Shown here in pieces: positions 1 to 13,433 of a stretch of 64,000 nt of DNA. Positions within the stretch are counted from its first letter, which is position 1, and each line of letters begins with the position of its first letter. The notes under the pieces are model-generated. The model saw nothing but the letters and a program-made list of their open reading frames with translations. It had not been told where the DNA came from and searched no databases. Source of the stretch: Lingula anatina (taxonomy: Eukaryota > Brachiopoda > Lingulata > Lingulida > Lingulidae); contig NW_019775777.1 of assembly GCF_001039355.2 (NCBI RefSeq), positions 125,531-189,530 of the forward strand. Reading direction: 5' to 3'. A program made the position numbers and the translations under genes.

Positions 1-85
1 ATTAAAACATTACATTACAGAACATAACCATTACTTGTTCATTTGCCAATCATGTAACTGAGGAAAATGGGCTATATGGTCCAAG

Positions 86-130
<45 letters not shown>

Positions 131-854
131 CATGGGTGTGTGTGTGTGTGTGAGAGATTTTAGGCTTGGGTTGGCTGTGTTCAGAAGCACACTGGGAGAT
201 GTACAGCTCATGTACTGATGTGGAGAAGTGGAGAAAAACCAGTTGTTTGTATGTCATGAAAAATTCATTTTAACACATGTTACAGTATCTACATACTAAA
301 AGTTCTTTTCTTTGATGAGACAATTTAAAGAGTTAGCACTGACCAAATTCTAACTCGCCTTTTCCCACAGGATTGCAAATCACTTCTGGACACCTGGGTC
401 TCTTTTTGCTGCTCGGTTGACTAAATTTAGATGCTGCTGATGACATCACTTGCAATGCCCTTCGAACAAACATCATGCTGGAGCGAGCACATGTTCTCCA
501 GAGAGTGCATTTACCTATTTATCTGCAGAATTGCTCATTTTCATTGAACCAATAACAAGAAGACAGTGTACAAAGTGAAGGATATATATTTTACTCACGA
601 CATCTGGTTTCTTTCAGGCATAAGGCTGAGATGGTGCACTGACGGTAATGACTCGATCTTTTCAGTGGGCAAAAATTATCACACTTTCAGATACATAATT
701 TTATTATCACAAAAATATTTATATATACATAATTTTACTATCACAAAAATGTTTATATATATCTAGAATTTGTGGTGCTTTAACTGCTCAGAATGTAGAG
801 TACACTGTTTGAATTTTGTTGCTGCCACTCAACAGGAATGTTCTAATTTAATGA
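1..854. other. Non-coding stretch with TG microsatellite
   Basis: I see no convincing exon here. A TG/GT dinucleotide run covers about 89-152. An acceptor-like site (pyrimidines then CACAG) ends at 370, but none of the three frames after it gives a recognisable protein. If the CMIP exon at 12951-13178 is correctly called, this stretch lies in its first intron or beyond. Confidence 0.4.
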
Positions 855-3800
855 AATTCTTCCAAGTACAGCATAACTTTGAATAAAAGCTGGCAGAATA
901 TTTCCATGGACACTTCTGGTTGTTTCTTTTTTAATTTTGTAGAATGACAGTCTTCTGTAAAACAGTATGTATTCACAATGTTTTACATGTTTATTTTATA
1001 TCGTTGTCTTAGATAATATTCCCAGTGATAAGTTTCGCAGGGATGAGACTGCCTTTTAGTGAAAAAGTCTACAAATATGGAAAGGGGTCCCGGGGGGTCC
1101 CCTGCACCGATTACAAAAATGATGTTTTTGGCTCCCCAAAAGTCGGAAATCCGAGAAAAAACCTCATTACTGGTTTCACCCTTATTGATATAAGTTACTT
1201 CCCACCTCATGTGGATTCTTGCATGTTTTTAGTCTTGTATGCAACAACAGCCTCATTTCATGACGCTTCTGATTCAAGTTTTTTTCCATTCAAATGTCTA
1301 GTTTCCAGAAAATGCATCCTCAAGCAACGAAAATGTCTGGAATCATTAGCACTCAAAGTAAAATGTACAGACAAATGGAAATCCTGTAATTATTGTGTAC
1401 GAGTGATGCCTTCTGTTCCATCTTGTCATAAGCAATTTTTATGCTGTTTTTGTGCAAGAGTTCAAGAAAAGTACGTGCCAGGGACAACGTTGCAGGTCTA
1501 TTCTACCCAATCGTAGTCAAAAGATGAGAGGGTGCATGTCTATTCATGCACGCAAACCTAACAACCCTATTATCAATTATTCATTCGTTGAAATAGCTCT
1601 ATCACAAGAATTCTTGAAAAAGGATGATTCCAAGAAACCATTACATTAAGAATAATTGGTCAATCAAAGCTTTATTGGAACACGGTCTTACATAATAAGT
1701 CAACACGTGATGGTTAAAAAACTTACAAACGTACACAGCTTTCAATCAAGCCCAATTCCACAGAGGTGCAAATTGACTTTATTTCTGCCCACTAATTACT
1801 GCAAATGCCAGAGTCTACAATTTTCCAATTAACTAATCATAAAATGCTAGGTATTTTATACTTAATGCAAAAAATAAATAAGTAAATAAATATATAAATA
1901 AATAAATAAATAAAAACTTGAAACATTCCCCCTAGGTTCTATAGGCTGGATATCAAGTGTCCATTCCACTGAGGCAAACAATCATAATGGGCATCATCCT
2001 AAGGAGCATTCAGATAAACCCACTGTACCAGCTGGATCAATCCAACTTTGCAGGAGATTCTGCCTAAGTGCAATTACTGTAATCAACTTCCTCACGCTGC
2101 TAGGGGGCAATTAAGTCAAACGCACAAGGAAGTTAACCCCCCCCCCCCTCCCCACTAGTCATCAAGGAAGCTTGTCAGGCAATTTAGCTGATTACACCAT
2201 GTATGCAACTGAGTGAGAATCCCTTGTAGAGTTGGTTCAATCCAGCTGGTACAATGTTTAAATCTGAACATGATCCCAGATAGCTGGATGTCACACAGGA
2301 TTTTGAGGGAGAATGGGGTCAGAAATAATGGCTGATCAGTATAAGGGAATGAATTAAAGCTAAGAATTTATCTAAGGATTTTTTTCCTCCTTGTTTTGGC
2401 TGAAGTTCTGCAGAATTACAACAAATAATTTGCTGTGATTTGCATGTCACTATAGCATTTGCTTCCTAAGACAACTGTCCTGCAGCATAAGAATTTTTTA
2501 CCCTTTGTGTCTGAAAGTTGTCCACAGATTCTTACAGATTTATTATATATAATCCTGATTTACATTTGCTAAGAAGGGCCTCAAAAGTCCAATCCTGGGG
2601 ATTATGCTCTACTTTTCAAAAGAAATGCTTCTTAAACGTAATGAAAATAGCTGGAGTTCATACTGAGTCAAGTTACGGCAATCTCCTTTAGCATGCAATT
2701 TCTGGGCACAAGGAGCAAAGGATTTTCAATCACAGGATTCTGGGGCCTGTTTCATAACATTTATCCAAGAAATTGGGTCCTAATTTTAAGACCAAAGTTT
2801 TACTCTTTTGAATGAATCAGACGTAACCCCATCAAATGGAATGCTGCATCTGTTTTATGGTAAAAAAGTGGCTATCGTAGTAGTCCGAATTACCCTTAGT
2901 TGACTACTGTTGATTTATTATTTAAACTGAATACTGATCTGAGAGTTAAGAACAACTTTTCGCCTCAAGTTCCTTTATGAAACTAGCCCCTTCCGAGTGA
3001 ACTGACAGGGCATTCAGAGCAGTAGACTAACAGATCTGCAGATCAAATATGGCGACCCACTAAAAAGCTTGCCTTTTAATTCCCCATTAGACACTGAAAA
3101 GATCCCCCCACGGGATTACGCAACAAGCATTCAAGTGTGTCAGCCACATTTGATATCGGGATCTGTTAGTTCGCTGTTCTGAATGCGCTTTTAGTTAATT
3201 CNATTCTTCCAAGTACAGCGTAACTTTGAATAAAAGCTGGCAGAATATTTCCATGGACACTTCTGGTTGTTTCTTTTTTAATTTTGTAGAATGACAGTCT
3301 TCTGTAAAACAGTATGTATTCACAATGTTTTACATGTTAATTTTATATTGTTGTCTTAGATAATATTCCCAGTGATAAGTTTCACAGGGATGAGATTGCC
3401 TTTTAGTGAAAAAGTCTAAAAATATGGAAAGGGGTCCAGGGGGGGTCCCCTGCACCGATTACAAAAATGATGTTTTTGGCTCCCCAAAAGTCGGAAATCC
3501 GAGAAAAAAACTCATTACTGGTTTCACCCTTATTGATATAAGTTACTTCCCACCTCATGTGGATTCTTGCACGTTTTTAGTCTTGTATGCAACAACAGCC
3601 TCATTTCATGACGCTTCTGATTCAAGTTTTTTTCCATTCAAATGTCTAGTTTCCAGAAAATGCATCCTCAAGCAACGAAAATGTCTGGAATCATTAGCAC
3701 TCAAAGTAAAATGTACAGACAAATGGAAATCCTGTAATTATTGTGTACGAGTGATGCCTTCTGTTCCATCTTGTTATAAGCAATTTTTATGCTGTTTTTG

Positions 3801-5578
3801 TGCAAGAGTTCAAGAAAAGTACGTGCCAGGGACAATGTTGCAGGTCTATTCTACCCCATCGTAGTCAAAAGATGAGAGGGTGCATGTCTATTCATGCACG
3901 CAAACCTAACAACCCTATTATCAATTATTCATTCGTTGAAATAGCTCTATCACAAGAATTCTTGAAAAAGGATGATTCCAAGAAACCATTACATTAAGAA
4001 TAATTGGTCAATCAAAGCTTTATTGGAACACGGTCTTACATAATAAGTCAACACGTGATGGTTTAAAAACTTACATACGTACACAGCTTTCAATCAAGCC
4101 TAATTCCACATATGTGCAAATTGACTTTATTTCTGCCCACTAATTACTGCAAATGCCAGAGTCCACAATTTTCCAATTTACTAATCGTAAAATGCTAGGT
4201 ATTTTATACTGAATGCAAAAAACAAATAAATAAATAAATAAATAAATAAATAAATTAATAAATAAATTAATAAAAACTTGAAACATTCCCCCTAGGTTCT
4301 ATAGGCTGGATATCAAGTGTCCATTCCACTGAGGCAAACAATCATAATGGGCATCATCCTAGGGAGCATTCAGATAAACCCACTGTACCAGCTGGATCAA
4401 TCCAACTTTGCAGGAGATTCTGCCTAAGTGCAATTACTGTAATCAACTTCCTCACGCTGCTAGGGGGTAATTAAGTCAAACGCACAAGGAAGTTAATTAC
4501 CCCCCCCCCCCCCCCTAGTCATCAAGGAAGGTTGTCAGGCAATTTAGCTGATTACATCATATATGTAAAACAGTAACTGAATGACTCTTTGAGAATCCCT
4601 TGCAGAGTTGGTTCAATCCAGCTGGTACAATGTTTAAATCTGAACATGATCCCAGATAGCCAGATGCCACACAGGATTTTGAGGGAGAATGGGGTCAGAA
4701 ATAATGGCTGATCAGTATAAGGGAATGAATGAAAGATAAGAATTTATCTAAGGATTTTTTTCCTCCTTGTTTTGGCTTAAGTTGTACAGAATTACAACAA
4801 ATAATTTGCTGTGATTTGCACGTCACTATAGCATTTGCTTCCTAAGACAACTGCAGCATAAGAATGTTTTACCCTTAGTGCCTGAAAGTTGTCCACAGAT
4901 TCTTACAGATTTATTATATATAATCCTCATTTACATTTGCTAAGAAGGGCCTCAAAAGTCCAATCCTGGGGATTATGCTCTACTTTTCAAAAGAAATGCT
5001 TTTCATATGTAATGAAAACAGCTAGAGTTCATACTGAGTCAAGTTATGGCAATCTCCTTTAGCATGCAATTTCTGGGCACATGCATACAAGGAGCAAAGG
5101 ATTTTCAATCACAAGATTCTGGGGCCTGTTTCATAACATTTATCCAAGAAATTGGGTCCTAATTTTAAGACCAAAGTTTTACTCTTTTGAATGAATCAGA
5201 AGTAAAACCATCAAATGGCATGCTGCATCTGTTTATGGTAAAAAAGTGGCTATCACAGTAGTCCGAATTACCCTTAGTTGACTACTGTTGATTTATTATT
5301 TAAACTGAATACTGATCTAAGAGTTAAGACCAACTTTTCGCCTCAAGTTCCTTTATGAAACTAGCCCCTTCCGAGTGAACTGACAGGGCATTCAGAGCAG
5401 TAGACTAACAGATCCGCAGATCAAATATGGCGACCCACTAAAAAGCTTGCCTCTTAACTCCCCATTAGACACTGAAAAGATTCCCCACGGGATTACGCAA
5501 CAAGCATTCAAGTGGGTCAGCCATATTTGATATGCGGATCTGTTAGTTCGCTGTTCTGAATGCGCTTTAAGTTAATCC
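855..5578. repeat. 2.35 kb direct duplicate joined by one N (likely unmerged allelic contig ends)
   Basis: 855-3201 and 3203-5578 are near-identical along their whole length, differing by scattered substitutions and small indels such as the lengths of an AATA run (about 1870-1915 and 4220-4275) and a poly-C run. The single N at 3202 sits exactly at the junction. Copy 1 stops at the N, while copy 2 continues into unique sequence after about 5578. This is the pattern of two overlapping contigs that failed to merge, so the duplication is probably not biological. Each copy holds a fold-back element near its end. An open frame at 1025-1516 recurs at 3406-3864, but this is not independent evidence of coding. 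Confidence 0.75.
3008..3190. mobile_element. Fold-back MITE (copy also at 5386-5568)
   Basis: The arms are inverted copies. The left arm starts GGGCATTCAGAGC and reads on through AACAGATC and CAAATATGGC. The right arm reads through CATTTGATA and GATCTGTTAG to CTGAATGC. There is no reading frame, so it is a non-autonomous DNA element. The arm sequence, including the ATATGGCG core, resembles the outer element at 10651-11150. The copy at 5386-5568 belongs to the duplicated contig end. Confidence 0.6.
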
Positions 5579-7340
5579 ATCGAAATTTGGCTAGAAATGC
5601 ACCTTAAATAGTTACCATGATACCTGACAACCACAAATGTCACACTATCACGAATCAGACCTGTAGTAATCAATGAACTTTAATGAACATTTTCTTTAGC
5701 TGCTTTTCTTGTTTGCCTACAGCAAAGTTTTTTGATTGCAATACCTGGAATTGTGCAATATCATTTAGTCANGGTATGTTCAATCACAGGTTCATGTGGC
5801 TATGTAGGTATTTGACAAGATACAGTATTCACGGTCGGCACACATGGATAAACCTTGCCAAGTTATTGAATTTTTGTAGGCGGATGAATAATTGACCCAT
5901 TTTTGACGCAACAGATTTTTTCCTAAAAGCAAACCGCCAAACCATGTCGACATTTTCGCCAGCAGATACATATCAATAAATCACATTCTTTTCAGACTTC
6001 CTATTGTTTTGTTGCCAACAAAATACATCAAGGCCTTCCTTATTTTCAAACTGCCCTTATGTTAAATTTATTATGGATGCTTCACCTCAGATGTTCCACC
6101 ATTTGTCAGGTCACCTTCAAAATAAATCAATATATTTACACATCGAGGGGCGGAAAATGAACATCACTGTTGATAAACACTTCTCTTAGAATAGTCGCCA
6201 TGTGTTAAGTCAATACTCAGGTGACCTGGTGATCTCTCTGTCCCATTTCACACAATATGGTCATTTCTTGCTAAATTAGGTTAAATGTGAAAAATAGTAT
6301 TTATTATTATGATTTATCATAATATGACATGAAAATTCTGAAGAGTGAGTTGACTTCAAGTGAAATATTTGTTAAAGCATCAAAGATATTGCTCCAACTT
6401 TTCGATAAATACATGTCATTGCTTATGTCTATACATTTATATGCAAACAAAAAAAGGTGATCACGAATGTAAAAGGTAGTAAAAGGTAGTAAAAGTGAAT
6501 GCTTCAAAGTACAGATAGATCAATATAGAAGTGAAAGAAAGGATACCAAATCCTACCAAAATGATAGCTTCTAGGATTTTCAAAAAAAAAAAACTTGTAC
6601 CACTGGGGTTTTGTCTATAGATTCAAAAAGTTCCATTTTTTAAAAAAGGAGCACTGAATGCAGCTTAAAAAAGTAAACAAGCTGTTATTATCCCCATCTC
6701 TGTTGACTCACCACTCTTGAGACCTTATCTATTTGATGACACTAGATCTTATCTGTCATCAGAAACATCTGGATCAAAGTAACAGACATCTGTCCAAATC
6801 AATGGCTTTGTTTCCCCATCAATATATGCATACACACATGCATGGGTTTTTCTATTTTGTTTTTTACCAGAGAAATAGAATATAAATCAGTTTTATTTAT
6901 TTATTTATTATTATTATTTTTTTTTTTTTTGGGGGGGGGCTTTTTTTAATGATTCATGCACATTTATAATAACTTATTTTATAATGAATCTCTGGAAGTT
7001 TAGGGGAACCGATGCTGTTATTTCTTCCCAATCAGAGATCCGGACACATTAGCCTCGTTATTGAACCCAGAGTTCATCAATTTTTTTTTTCTTTCTATGC
7101 ATAAACATTAGACAGTCTAAGAATAAAACTGATTTGTGTCACCAAATATACCAACTTATTTACCATTGATTCTAAGATATGTACCAAGCACTAAGCAGCT
7201 GTTATCTCACTGTCTTTGGTGGTCAACAGCTGACGGTTTTAGTTCCAATTGTTAAAGTCGTGGCCTGAATCTGAGCACACCTCAACTTCAGAGATTTATC
7301 CTTGTAACTTTGAGAAATATTAGAAACAGTTTTTGTTTTA

Positions 7341-7642
7341 GACCGCATTCACATCGAGTTGAGCCATGGCTCTACAAAGCCACAAACTAAATATGGAGGA
7401 CGTACATGAAAGGAAAACCGCCTAATCTTATAATAGTCTCTCCGCCTCTCATACGCCTCCCCATGCGTCGTTCCTGCGGGGGTACAGTCATTAAATTTCA
7501 GCTCCATTGGGATGACACATGGGGAGGCATGTGAAAGGCAGAGAGACTATTAAAAGATAACGCGGGTTTCCTTTCATGTATGTCCGCCATATTTAGTTCA
7601 TGGCTTGGTAGAGCCATGGCTCAACTCGATGTGAATGCGGTC
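7341..7642. mobile_element. 302-bp fold-back MITE
   Basis: The ends are GACCGCATTCACATCGAG and its inverse CTCGATGTGAATGCGGTC. The inverted similarity extends inward through most of the element, including GAGCCATGGCTC, a TAAATATGG/CCATATTTA block and AGTCTCTC/GAGAGACT. The centre is a short unpaired segment around 7475-7500. The flanking trinucleotide TTA on both sides is compatible with a Harbinger-type target duplication. There is no coding capacity. Confidence 0.7.
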
Positions 7643-7923
7643 TTATGGTGCTGACAGGGAAAGTGCATGGTGACTAGGGAGATAAAGGCAACAACAGCTG
7701 CAGGAGACGACTATCTGGTAGAGGAGGTGGATCATTCAGTTAATATGATAGTAATCAGATAGATTTCATAGAGAGTTGCACTGATATACCTAGTACGATT
7801 TTTTCATTGTGAATGCACCCTTAACGTCCAGACACAGTGTTTGTCCATTAAAATTAGGAAAAAAGAAACATTTACAGCAAATCACTGACAACCAGTAAGT
7901 GACTTGCTGTTTTGAGTAAGTAA

Positions 7924-8111
7924 GACTGCATTCCCAGAGATTTAGATCGATCTTCACGCTAAATGGCTGTCAGCCGAGCGCGCACGACAGTTAATTTCCC
8001 CCTTACAGTTTTTAGTAGGCGGGACAGACATTTAAGCTGTTTAAGTGGACACCAATCTAGTGAGACTCCCCAGGGGGATAGGTCGATCTAAATATCTATG
8101 GGAATGGGGTC
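7924..8111. mobile_element. MITE family 1, copy 1
   Basis: A short TIR element. Its ends resemble GACCCCATTCCCATAGA and continue into TTTAGATCGATCTA. Internal landmarks are CGCTAAAT, TAGTAGGCGGGACAG and TAGTGAGACTCCCC. The same landmarks occur at 9305-9507 (opposite orientation) and 10848-11063, which defines a family of at least three copies within 3 kb. It has no reading frame. Confidence 0.65.
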
Positions 8112-9304
8112 TTAGACAATTGACATTTTAAAGAATTTACCTAAGAATGTCAAACATACAAGAAAGTATTAAGACACATGTTAAGGAAGAATCTGCAGAC
8201 TCACATGACACATGGTGATTTAAAGCAAAGAGAAAAATTAACTGTTATGTACACAAGACCTTTAATCCTAGTAACTAGCTAATATCCTGCCTTAAATGAA
8301 AGTCTGTATAATAACCCTTGGTGCTGGAAATTTTTCAAAACTTAATATAATTTCAAGAAATCTGGTTATAACAAACCCCGATATGCTATTGTGCCAAACT
8401 GGCAGTTGGTTATGGAGATATGACAAAGCCGAGAATAGAAATTCTTTTAAAAGCAATTCCTTGATATGCACATCAAAAGACTGTAGGAAAGAGACTGACT
8501 TGCGTTACACATGAAGAGTCATTTCATGTAATAGACAAGCACATAAAAAACTCCTACTTAAAAATTAAAAAAAAAATTCTTATTACTATTTTTTTCCAGT
8601 TTAACAGTGGGGGTGGGTAGTTTTTCAATTGTAAAAAAAGTTACAAATACTCCTTTAGGGAACTAAAGATTCAACAAAATAGACCTCAACTTGGTTCAAT
8701 AGATTTTTTCATCCAAACAAATACTTACACCTGTGTGCCTGATAATATAATTGACACATCAGTGTAAATGCCAGATCAAGGAAAGACGACCTGCTAACAC
8801 ATGAAACGAAAAAAAAAAATCTTCGAGAGATAAATATTTTACTGGGTCGCTTGATCAATAAATGGATTTGTTGCTAGCATAGTTGAAAAATTATGATAAT
8901 GTATTTTTTCTCTTTTTTTCTTATTCTCTTACTGTCAGGAATTTTTTTCAGTATCCTTGTTCTGTTCACAATGTATGTATGAAATACATGTATGATTGTG
9001 CATAAACATGCACATGCACGTAGACAGACACGTGCATGTCCCTTGGTAAATTTAGATCAAAGCTGAACTCCTGTTAAAATTTCTGGCATCACCATTTTCA
9101 TTCCCGTTTGAGTAAACCAATTTTGAAGCACAATTATAATCATTTAATAATTAGACAATAAAAGAAACAAAACATTTTATACCAGTTTTTCTCTAACCTA
9201 TAATAAATTCAGCACTTGGGGGGGAAATATTTGTGCTGGAGAACAACTTTTTTTCAATAATGTCACATGTATCTGTCCAATATCTAGACTGGACATAAAT
9301 CATA

Positions 9305-9507
9305 CACCCCATTTCCATAGATTTTTAGATCGATCTATACCTGTGGGGAGTCTCACTAGATTACTGTCAGCTTGGCCGGCTTAAGCGTCTGTCCCGCCTA
9401 CTAAAAGCTGTAAGGGGGTAATTAACTATGGTGCCCGCTCGGCTGACTGGAATTTAGCGTGGACCCCCAGGGAGTTAGATCGATCTAAATCTCTGGGAAA
9501 GCACCCA
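9305..9507. mobile_element. MITE family 1, copy 2 (inverted)
   Basis: Begins with ACCCCATTTCCATAGA and TAGATCGATC, carries GGGGAGTCTCACTAGA, GTCCCGCCTACTAAAAGC and TTTAGCGTG, and ends with GATCGATCTAAATCTCTGGG. This is the reverse orientation of the copies at 7924 and 10848. Confidence 0.65.
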
Positions 9508-10650
9508 TAATCCTACATCTTCAAACAAGAACCATAAGTGTCAGTTCCATGTTCCTCTCCCATATATACCACAAAAGGTGTTATAAAAGTGGCTAGCAAA
9601 AGCATGCACCGTAGATACCTACCACATCAAATTAATCTTAGGAGGTCAGGTTTTAAGGTGATATAAATCTACATACCTGAAATATTCCTGCTCAGACCTT
9701 AAAAGCAGCATTAGAAGTTCTATTCTCAAGCAGTACTGGCTGTTGCCTTCTGTGAATAAACCTCCCTTGTGATTAAAAAATTGATCTTGGTTCTATGACA
9801 TTTTCAACAAATGGGGGAAAAAGGTCCATCTTTTTAGATACCTCTCCTTTCCCTCCCCATCCCCTACTACTTTGAAATTACTGGCTAAACCTAGATTTTG
9901 TCTATACTTCATGCATTAAACTCTTAACAGGGGCAGATCCAGAGATACTTTCTGACAGTCTTCCAAATTATCTTTGTTGATGCATCCTCCATTTCTGTCT
10001 TCTGACAGAAAAAATGGTGCCCAATGTAAACTTGAAAAATTTTGAAGGTCTCCTGCTTAANNNNNNNNNNNNNGCTTAATTTTTTTTTTTTTTTTTTTTT
10101 TTGTCTTTAATATGACAATTCTGAGAGACCACTGAAGGATTATGCAGTCTTGCTTTCACATATGGTCTGCCATATTTAATCCACTCACTAGTAGATTAGA
10201 GGATCATTTGTTCTAAATGCGACCTTAGATTTTTTTTAGTCAAGCTGAATCATTTTCAGCAAGCGGTGAAAATATTCCATGCTCACTAACCTTAATCTAC
10301 TGTATTTAGACATAGCATTATGTACAAGTACTTGATGGTCTATTTGATTGCTTGTGGTGAATAAAAGACAGAGTCAATTACTTACAAGCAAAATCTAATA
10401 AGGCTAAAAGGGTCATTATATGAAAGGCAATCAGGCATCCACTAGCTTTTAAACTTCTGGATAAAGAAAATGGGGTTATTTCTAAGTCGCTGTGTCAGAT
10501 AATGGGAATCATTTTTCATTTCGAGTGTGCGGATGATCCCTTAATTTGTCCTATTAGAAATAATGATAATTTGGATTTTAAACTAAAAGTGAATTCTTGT
10601 ATGTACTAGTACTAGTATGGTGTTGCATCTTATCCTGTCAGACTCAATAG

Positions 10651-11150
10651 GGGCATTAACATTGACACAACAGATGGTCCTCGGATCTACTGATCCCTGG
10701 ATCAAATATGGCGGACCCTACAGGAAAGAAGAGCCGACTAATCCACTGATGGTCTCCTTGCCTCCACACCCGCCTTCCTTGCAGGAATTAAACCTCGGAG
10801 CCATGGTTTAATCCATTTAATGGCAAGTGTGGAGGCAGGGAGACTAACACCCCATTCTCATAGATTAGATCGACCTACATTGGATCGACCTAACTCCCTG
10901 GGGGTTCACGCTAAATAGCTGTCAGCCGGGCGGACACGAAAGTTAATTACCCCTTAAAGCTTGTAGTAGGCGGGGACGGACACTTAAGGGGGATTATCTG
11001 ACAGTAATCTAGTGAGACTCCCCGCAGTGATAGATCGATCTAAAAGTTGTGAGAACAGAGCCTATATAGTCAGCTCTTCTTTCATGTAGGGTTAGCCATA
11101 TTTGATCCGCAGATCAGTAGGTCGGGGGATCGTCCGTTGTGAATGCCCTC
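10651..11150. mobile_element. Fold-back MITE with a second MITE nested inside
   Basis: The outer arms are GGGCATTAAC... with GGATCAAATATGGCGG on the left, and AGCCATATTTGATCCGC... with GAATGCCCTC on the right. The inner arm blocks GGTCTCCTTGCCTCCACAC and GTGTGGAGGCAGGGAGAC are also inverted. The right half is interrupted at 10848-11063 by a copy of MITE family 1, so that copy inserted after the outer element. The outer element is related to the fold-back at 3008-3190. Confidence 0.6.
10848..11063. mobile_element. MITE family 1, copy 3 (nested)
   Basis: Starts CACCCCATTCTCATAGATTA, contains CGCTAAATAGCTGTCAGCCG, GTAGTAGGCGGGGACGG and TAGTGAGACTCCCC, and ends around TGTGAGAACAGAGCC. It splits the fold-back element at 10651-11150. 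Confidence 0.6.
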
Positions 11151-11485
11151 AATATTAGTATAGTACTGGTATGGGTGTGGCGCAATCCACTGAAGCATTA
11201 AAACACAGCATACATTTTATTTCCAACCCTGTCCCAGACTACTATTAACCATTCATTGTAACTGTAGGGGATAGCTTTCCAAGTTTAAAAATGCTATATC
11301 TGACTCAATTGTTATTAAGCTGAAAGGCCAAAGTCATGACTTTAGTATCATTAATGAAAGCATAATCTGAACTGAAAACCACATGTTTTAATGATAACCA
11401 TCATATGCAGTACTTTATGTCACTTACTCAGAACTGTAGGCTGGTTATATAAATACAGGAAATGCAGGTATGATCAGGCAGGCAG

Positions 11486-11533
<48 letters not shown>

Positions 11534-12950
11534 AGGGAGAGAGAGAGAGTGAGTGAGCATGTGTCTGTAAACCTCGACATCATTAAGGCGTACAAGTCTA
11601 TGTGAGCAAAACTCTAGAATTACATCAGTTGATATCTCTGTATCACTTAAGTAAAGGGAGGAAGTCTCTGTGACATGTTAAAGGCCATTTAAGCACATTC
11701 TATGCTCAAGACAAAGATTTATTAACCCAATTATAATATCAAACTATAACAAACACAATATATATATATATATGCAGAAGTGCAGGGAAGGAGGTAAAAA
11801 GAAACCCCCCTCCCCCCCCCCCCAAAAAAAAAAAATCCATGATTCAAAACAGTGCTATATTCAGCAATCTAACAGTCCAAGTCCAATAAATTCAAGGCAG
11901 TCTGTAAAGTACATTATAGTGTATCTAAGCATGTAATAGAATGAACTATGCAATGTGCTTATCTGACTTACAGCTAAACATCAATGCCCGCTGACAGTGC
12001 TACCAATTAAATCAACCTCACAGACCAAATAAAACGTTCCCTAACTTCCTCGTACATACAACCAATACGATTAGAGCCAAATGTAGAACTGTTACACTCA
12101 CTTCACCATAGTTACTTTTACCCCATATGATCTTGTACCACACTTCACTTTGACTCGGACTTCAGGTAATGAAACACTGGGTCACTTGATTTTTAGTTTC
12201 TTCTGAGTGTATTAAAATTGAATGAAATTATGTTTTAGGGATAATTGTTAGTATGGTTCTTCTTTGGGTCTTTTGCTCTGGATGGCTTTAAAGTTGGTAA
12301 ATGTGAATAGGACTGACATTTTTTTTGATAGCTGACATGATTATTATCAAAACCAAATTAAAAAAAATATCCCCCACTTTCTGTAACATACAATCCTTTG
12401 TTTTTCTTTCATTTATCACTATACTTTCAGTAAGAAAACATGTTGTGAAAGATAGCTGATAAAAGTTAACGCTGTGGGAGACTGCGCTCATTCAAGTCTT
12501 CTGCTGTATTGCTCTATGTTAAGTGGTGACATTGATGCAAAAGGTTTTTATAATCATTTTAACATCAGCAGCTGATGAAAAATAACACTAGTAATGGCAA
12601 CATTTGACATTTCCAGTTAATCTGAGAAAATAATCCTTTCTAGGTCTAACATCAAAATTATCTTACATACAGAAAATGTCATTTCATTTATTCAGTTGTC
12701 ATTAACTTATGTGCATATCCTGCTACGTATATGTAGCTTTATAAAGCTTTTTTAATATCGATCACATGACTCGCGTCTTCATACAGTCTTCACATTGCAT
12801 GAGCAAAGCGGAGAAATATACGTTGGACAAACGGTAAATAAAAAATATAACATTACAGTAGAATAACATCCATTCCATTGCAAAAAATCGATTGTAAATC
12901 CGAATAATTAATTGATCGTTAATTGTAGGATGACATGATAAGCAACTTAC

Positions 12951-13178
12951 CGTAGTCGATCCGATCTCGTGGTCACGCAATTCTAGGCGATGGCTTTCCC
13001 ATCTTCGCAAATACTTTGAGTTCATAATCTTACTTATAATGGTTCGTGTGTGATTCAGACGACATACTTGTATATCTCCTTGATGAACCAGTTTGTATCG
13101 CGGTCCAGTCTTGTTGTTTTTAGTCGAATTCTGTTTATTGAGCGCTACAGGAAAATGCTCATCTCTGGATGTCGCCAT
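12951..13178 (-). CDS. CMIP: C-Maf-inducing protein, first coding exon
   Basis: The ATG at 13178 opens 76 codons that end in phase 0 at a strong donor (ACG then GTAAGT, bases 12950-12945). Residues 27-62 (RYKLVHQGDIQVC, then an SKIMNSKYLRRWE block) match the start of vertebrate CMIP, which has GDIQVC, SKILTSKFLRRWEPH at the same places. CMIP is a cytoplasmic adaptor with an N-terminal PH domain and C-terminal leucine-rich repeats, linked in vertebrates to c-Maf/IL-4 signalling. This exon covers a divergent N-tail and the first PH strands. The frame stays open upstream to a GTG near 13244, but ATG 13178 has a good context (AACATGG) and fits the family. Later exons are not visible and should lie to the left. 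The neighbouring CpG-richer DNA is probably the promoter. Confidence 0.8.
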
Positions 13179-13433
13179 GTTGAAAAAACACCACCAGCCA
13201 AATTTCCACGAAAAACAAGACTCCCTTCGCTCTGAATTCTCCACTTTGAAGGTTGGCGTGACGCTTCAAAAATTGATAAACGCCTCTCCTGGTTATCTTT
13301 AGAATCCCTTAAAGGACAGGGGGCAATCCAGAGGAAATTATCAGTTAAAACATGGTACTCCTAATAATGCTCGGTCTACTGTCAATGACATGAAAAGGTT
13401 TGTGTACATCAGGCTCAGAGACCACGTGACTAC

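Larger units (their letters stand above)
5579..12950. other. Non-coding region, presumed CMIP intron 1
   Basis: No exon is recognisable on either strand, and I saw no minus-strand piece resembling the next CMIP exon. The region contains one isolated N (5772), a 13-N gap (10061-10073), the MITEs listed separately, an AG microsatellite near 11484-11550 and poly-A/T runs. Exon 2 of CMIP would have to lie left of the window or be too diverged for me to see. Confidence 0.45.

Noticed and set aside
360-480. Possible terminal exon after the acceptor at 370, or a minus-strand exon with an SSKKRPR segment
   Set aside because: None of the frames matches a known family, the minus-strand frame has an in-frame stop just upstream, and no good donor is present.
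1025-1516. 163-codon open frame (and its copy at 3406-3864)
   Set aside because: The second copy is the other side of an N-joined duplicate, so it adds no evidence. The sequence is not recognisable and has no splice context that I trust.
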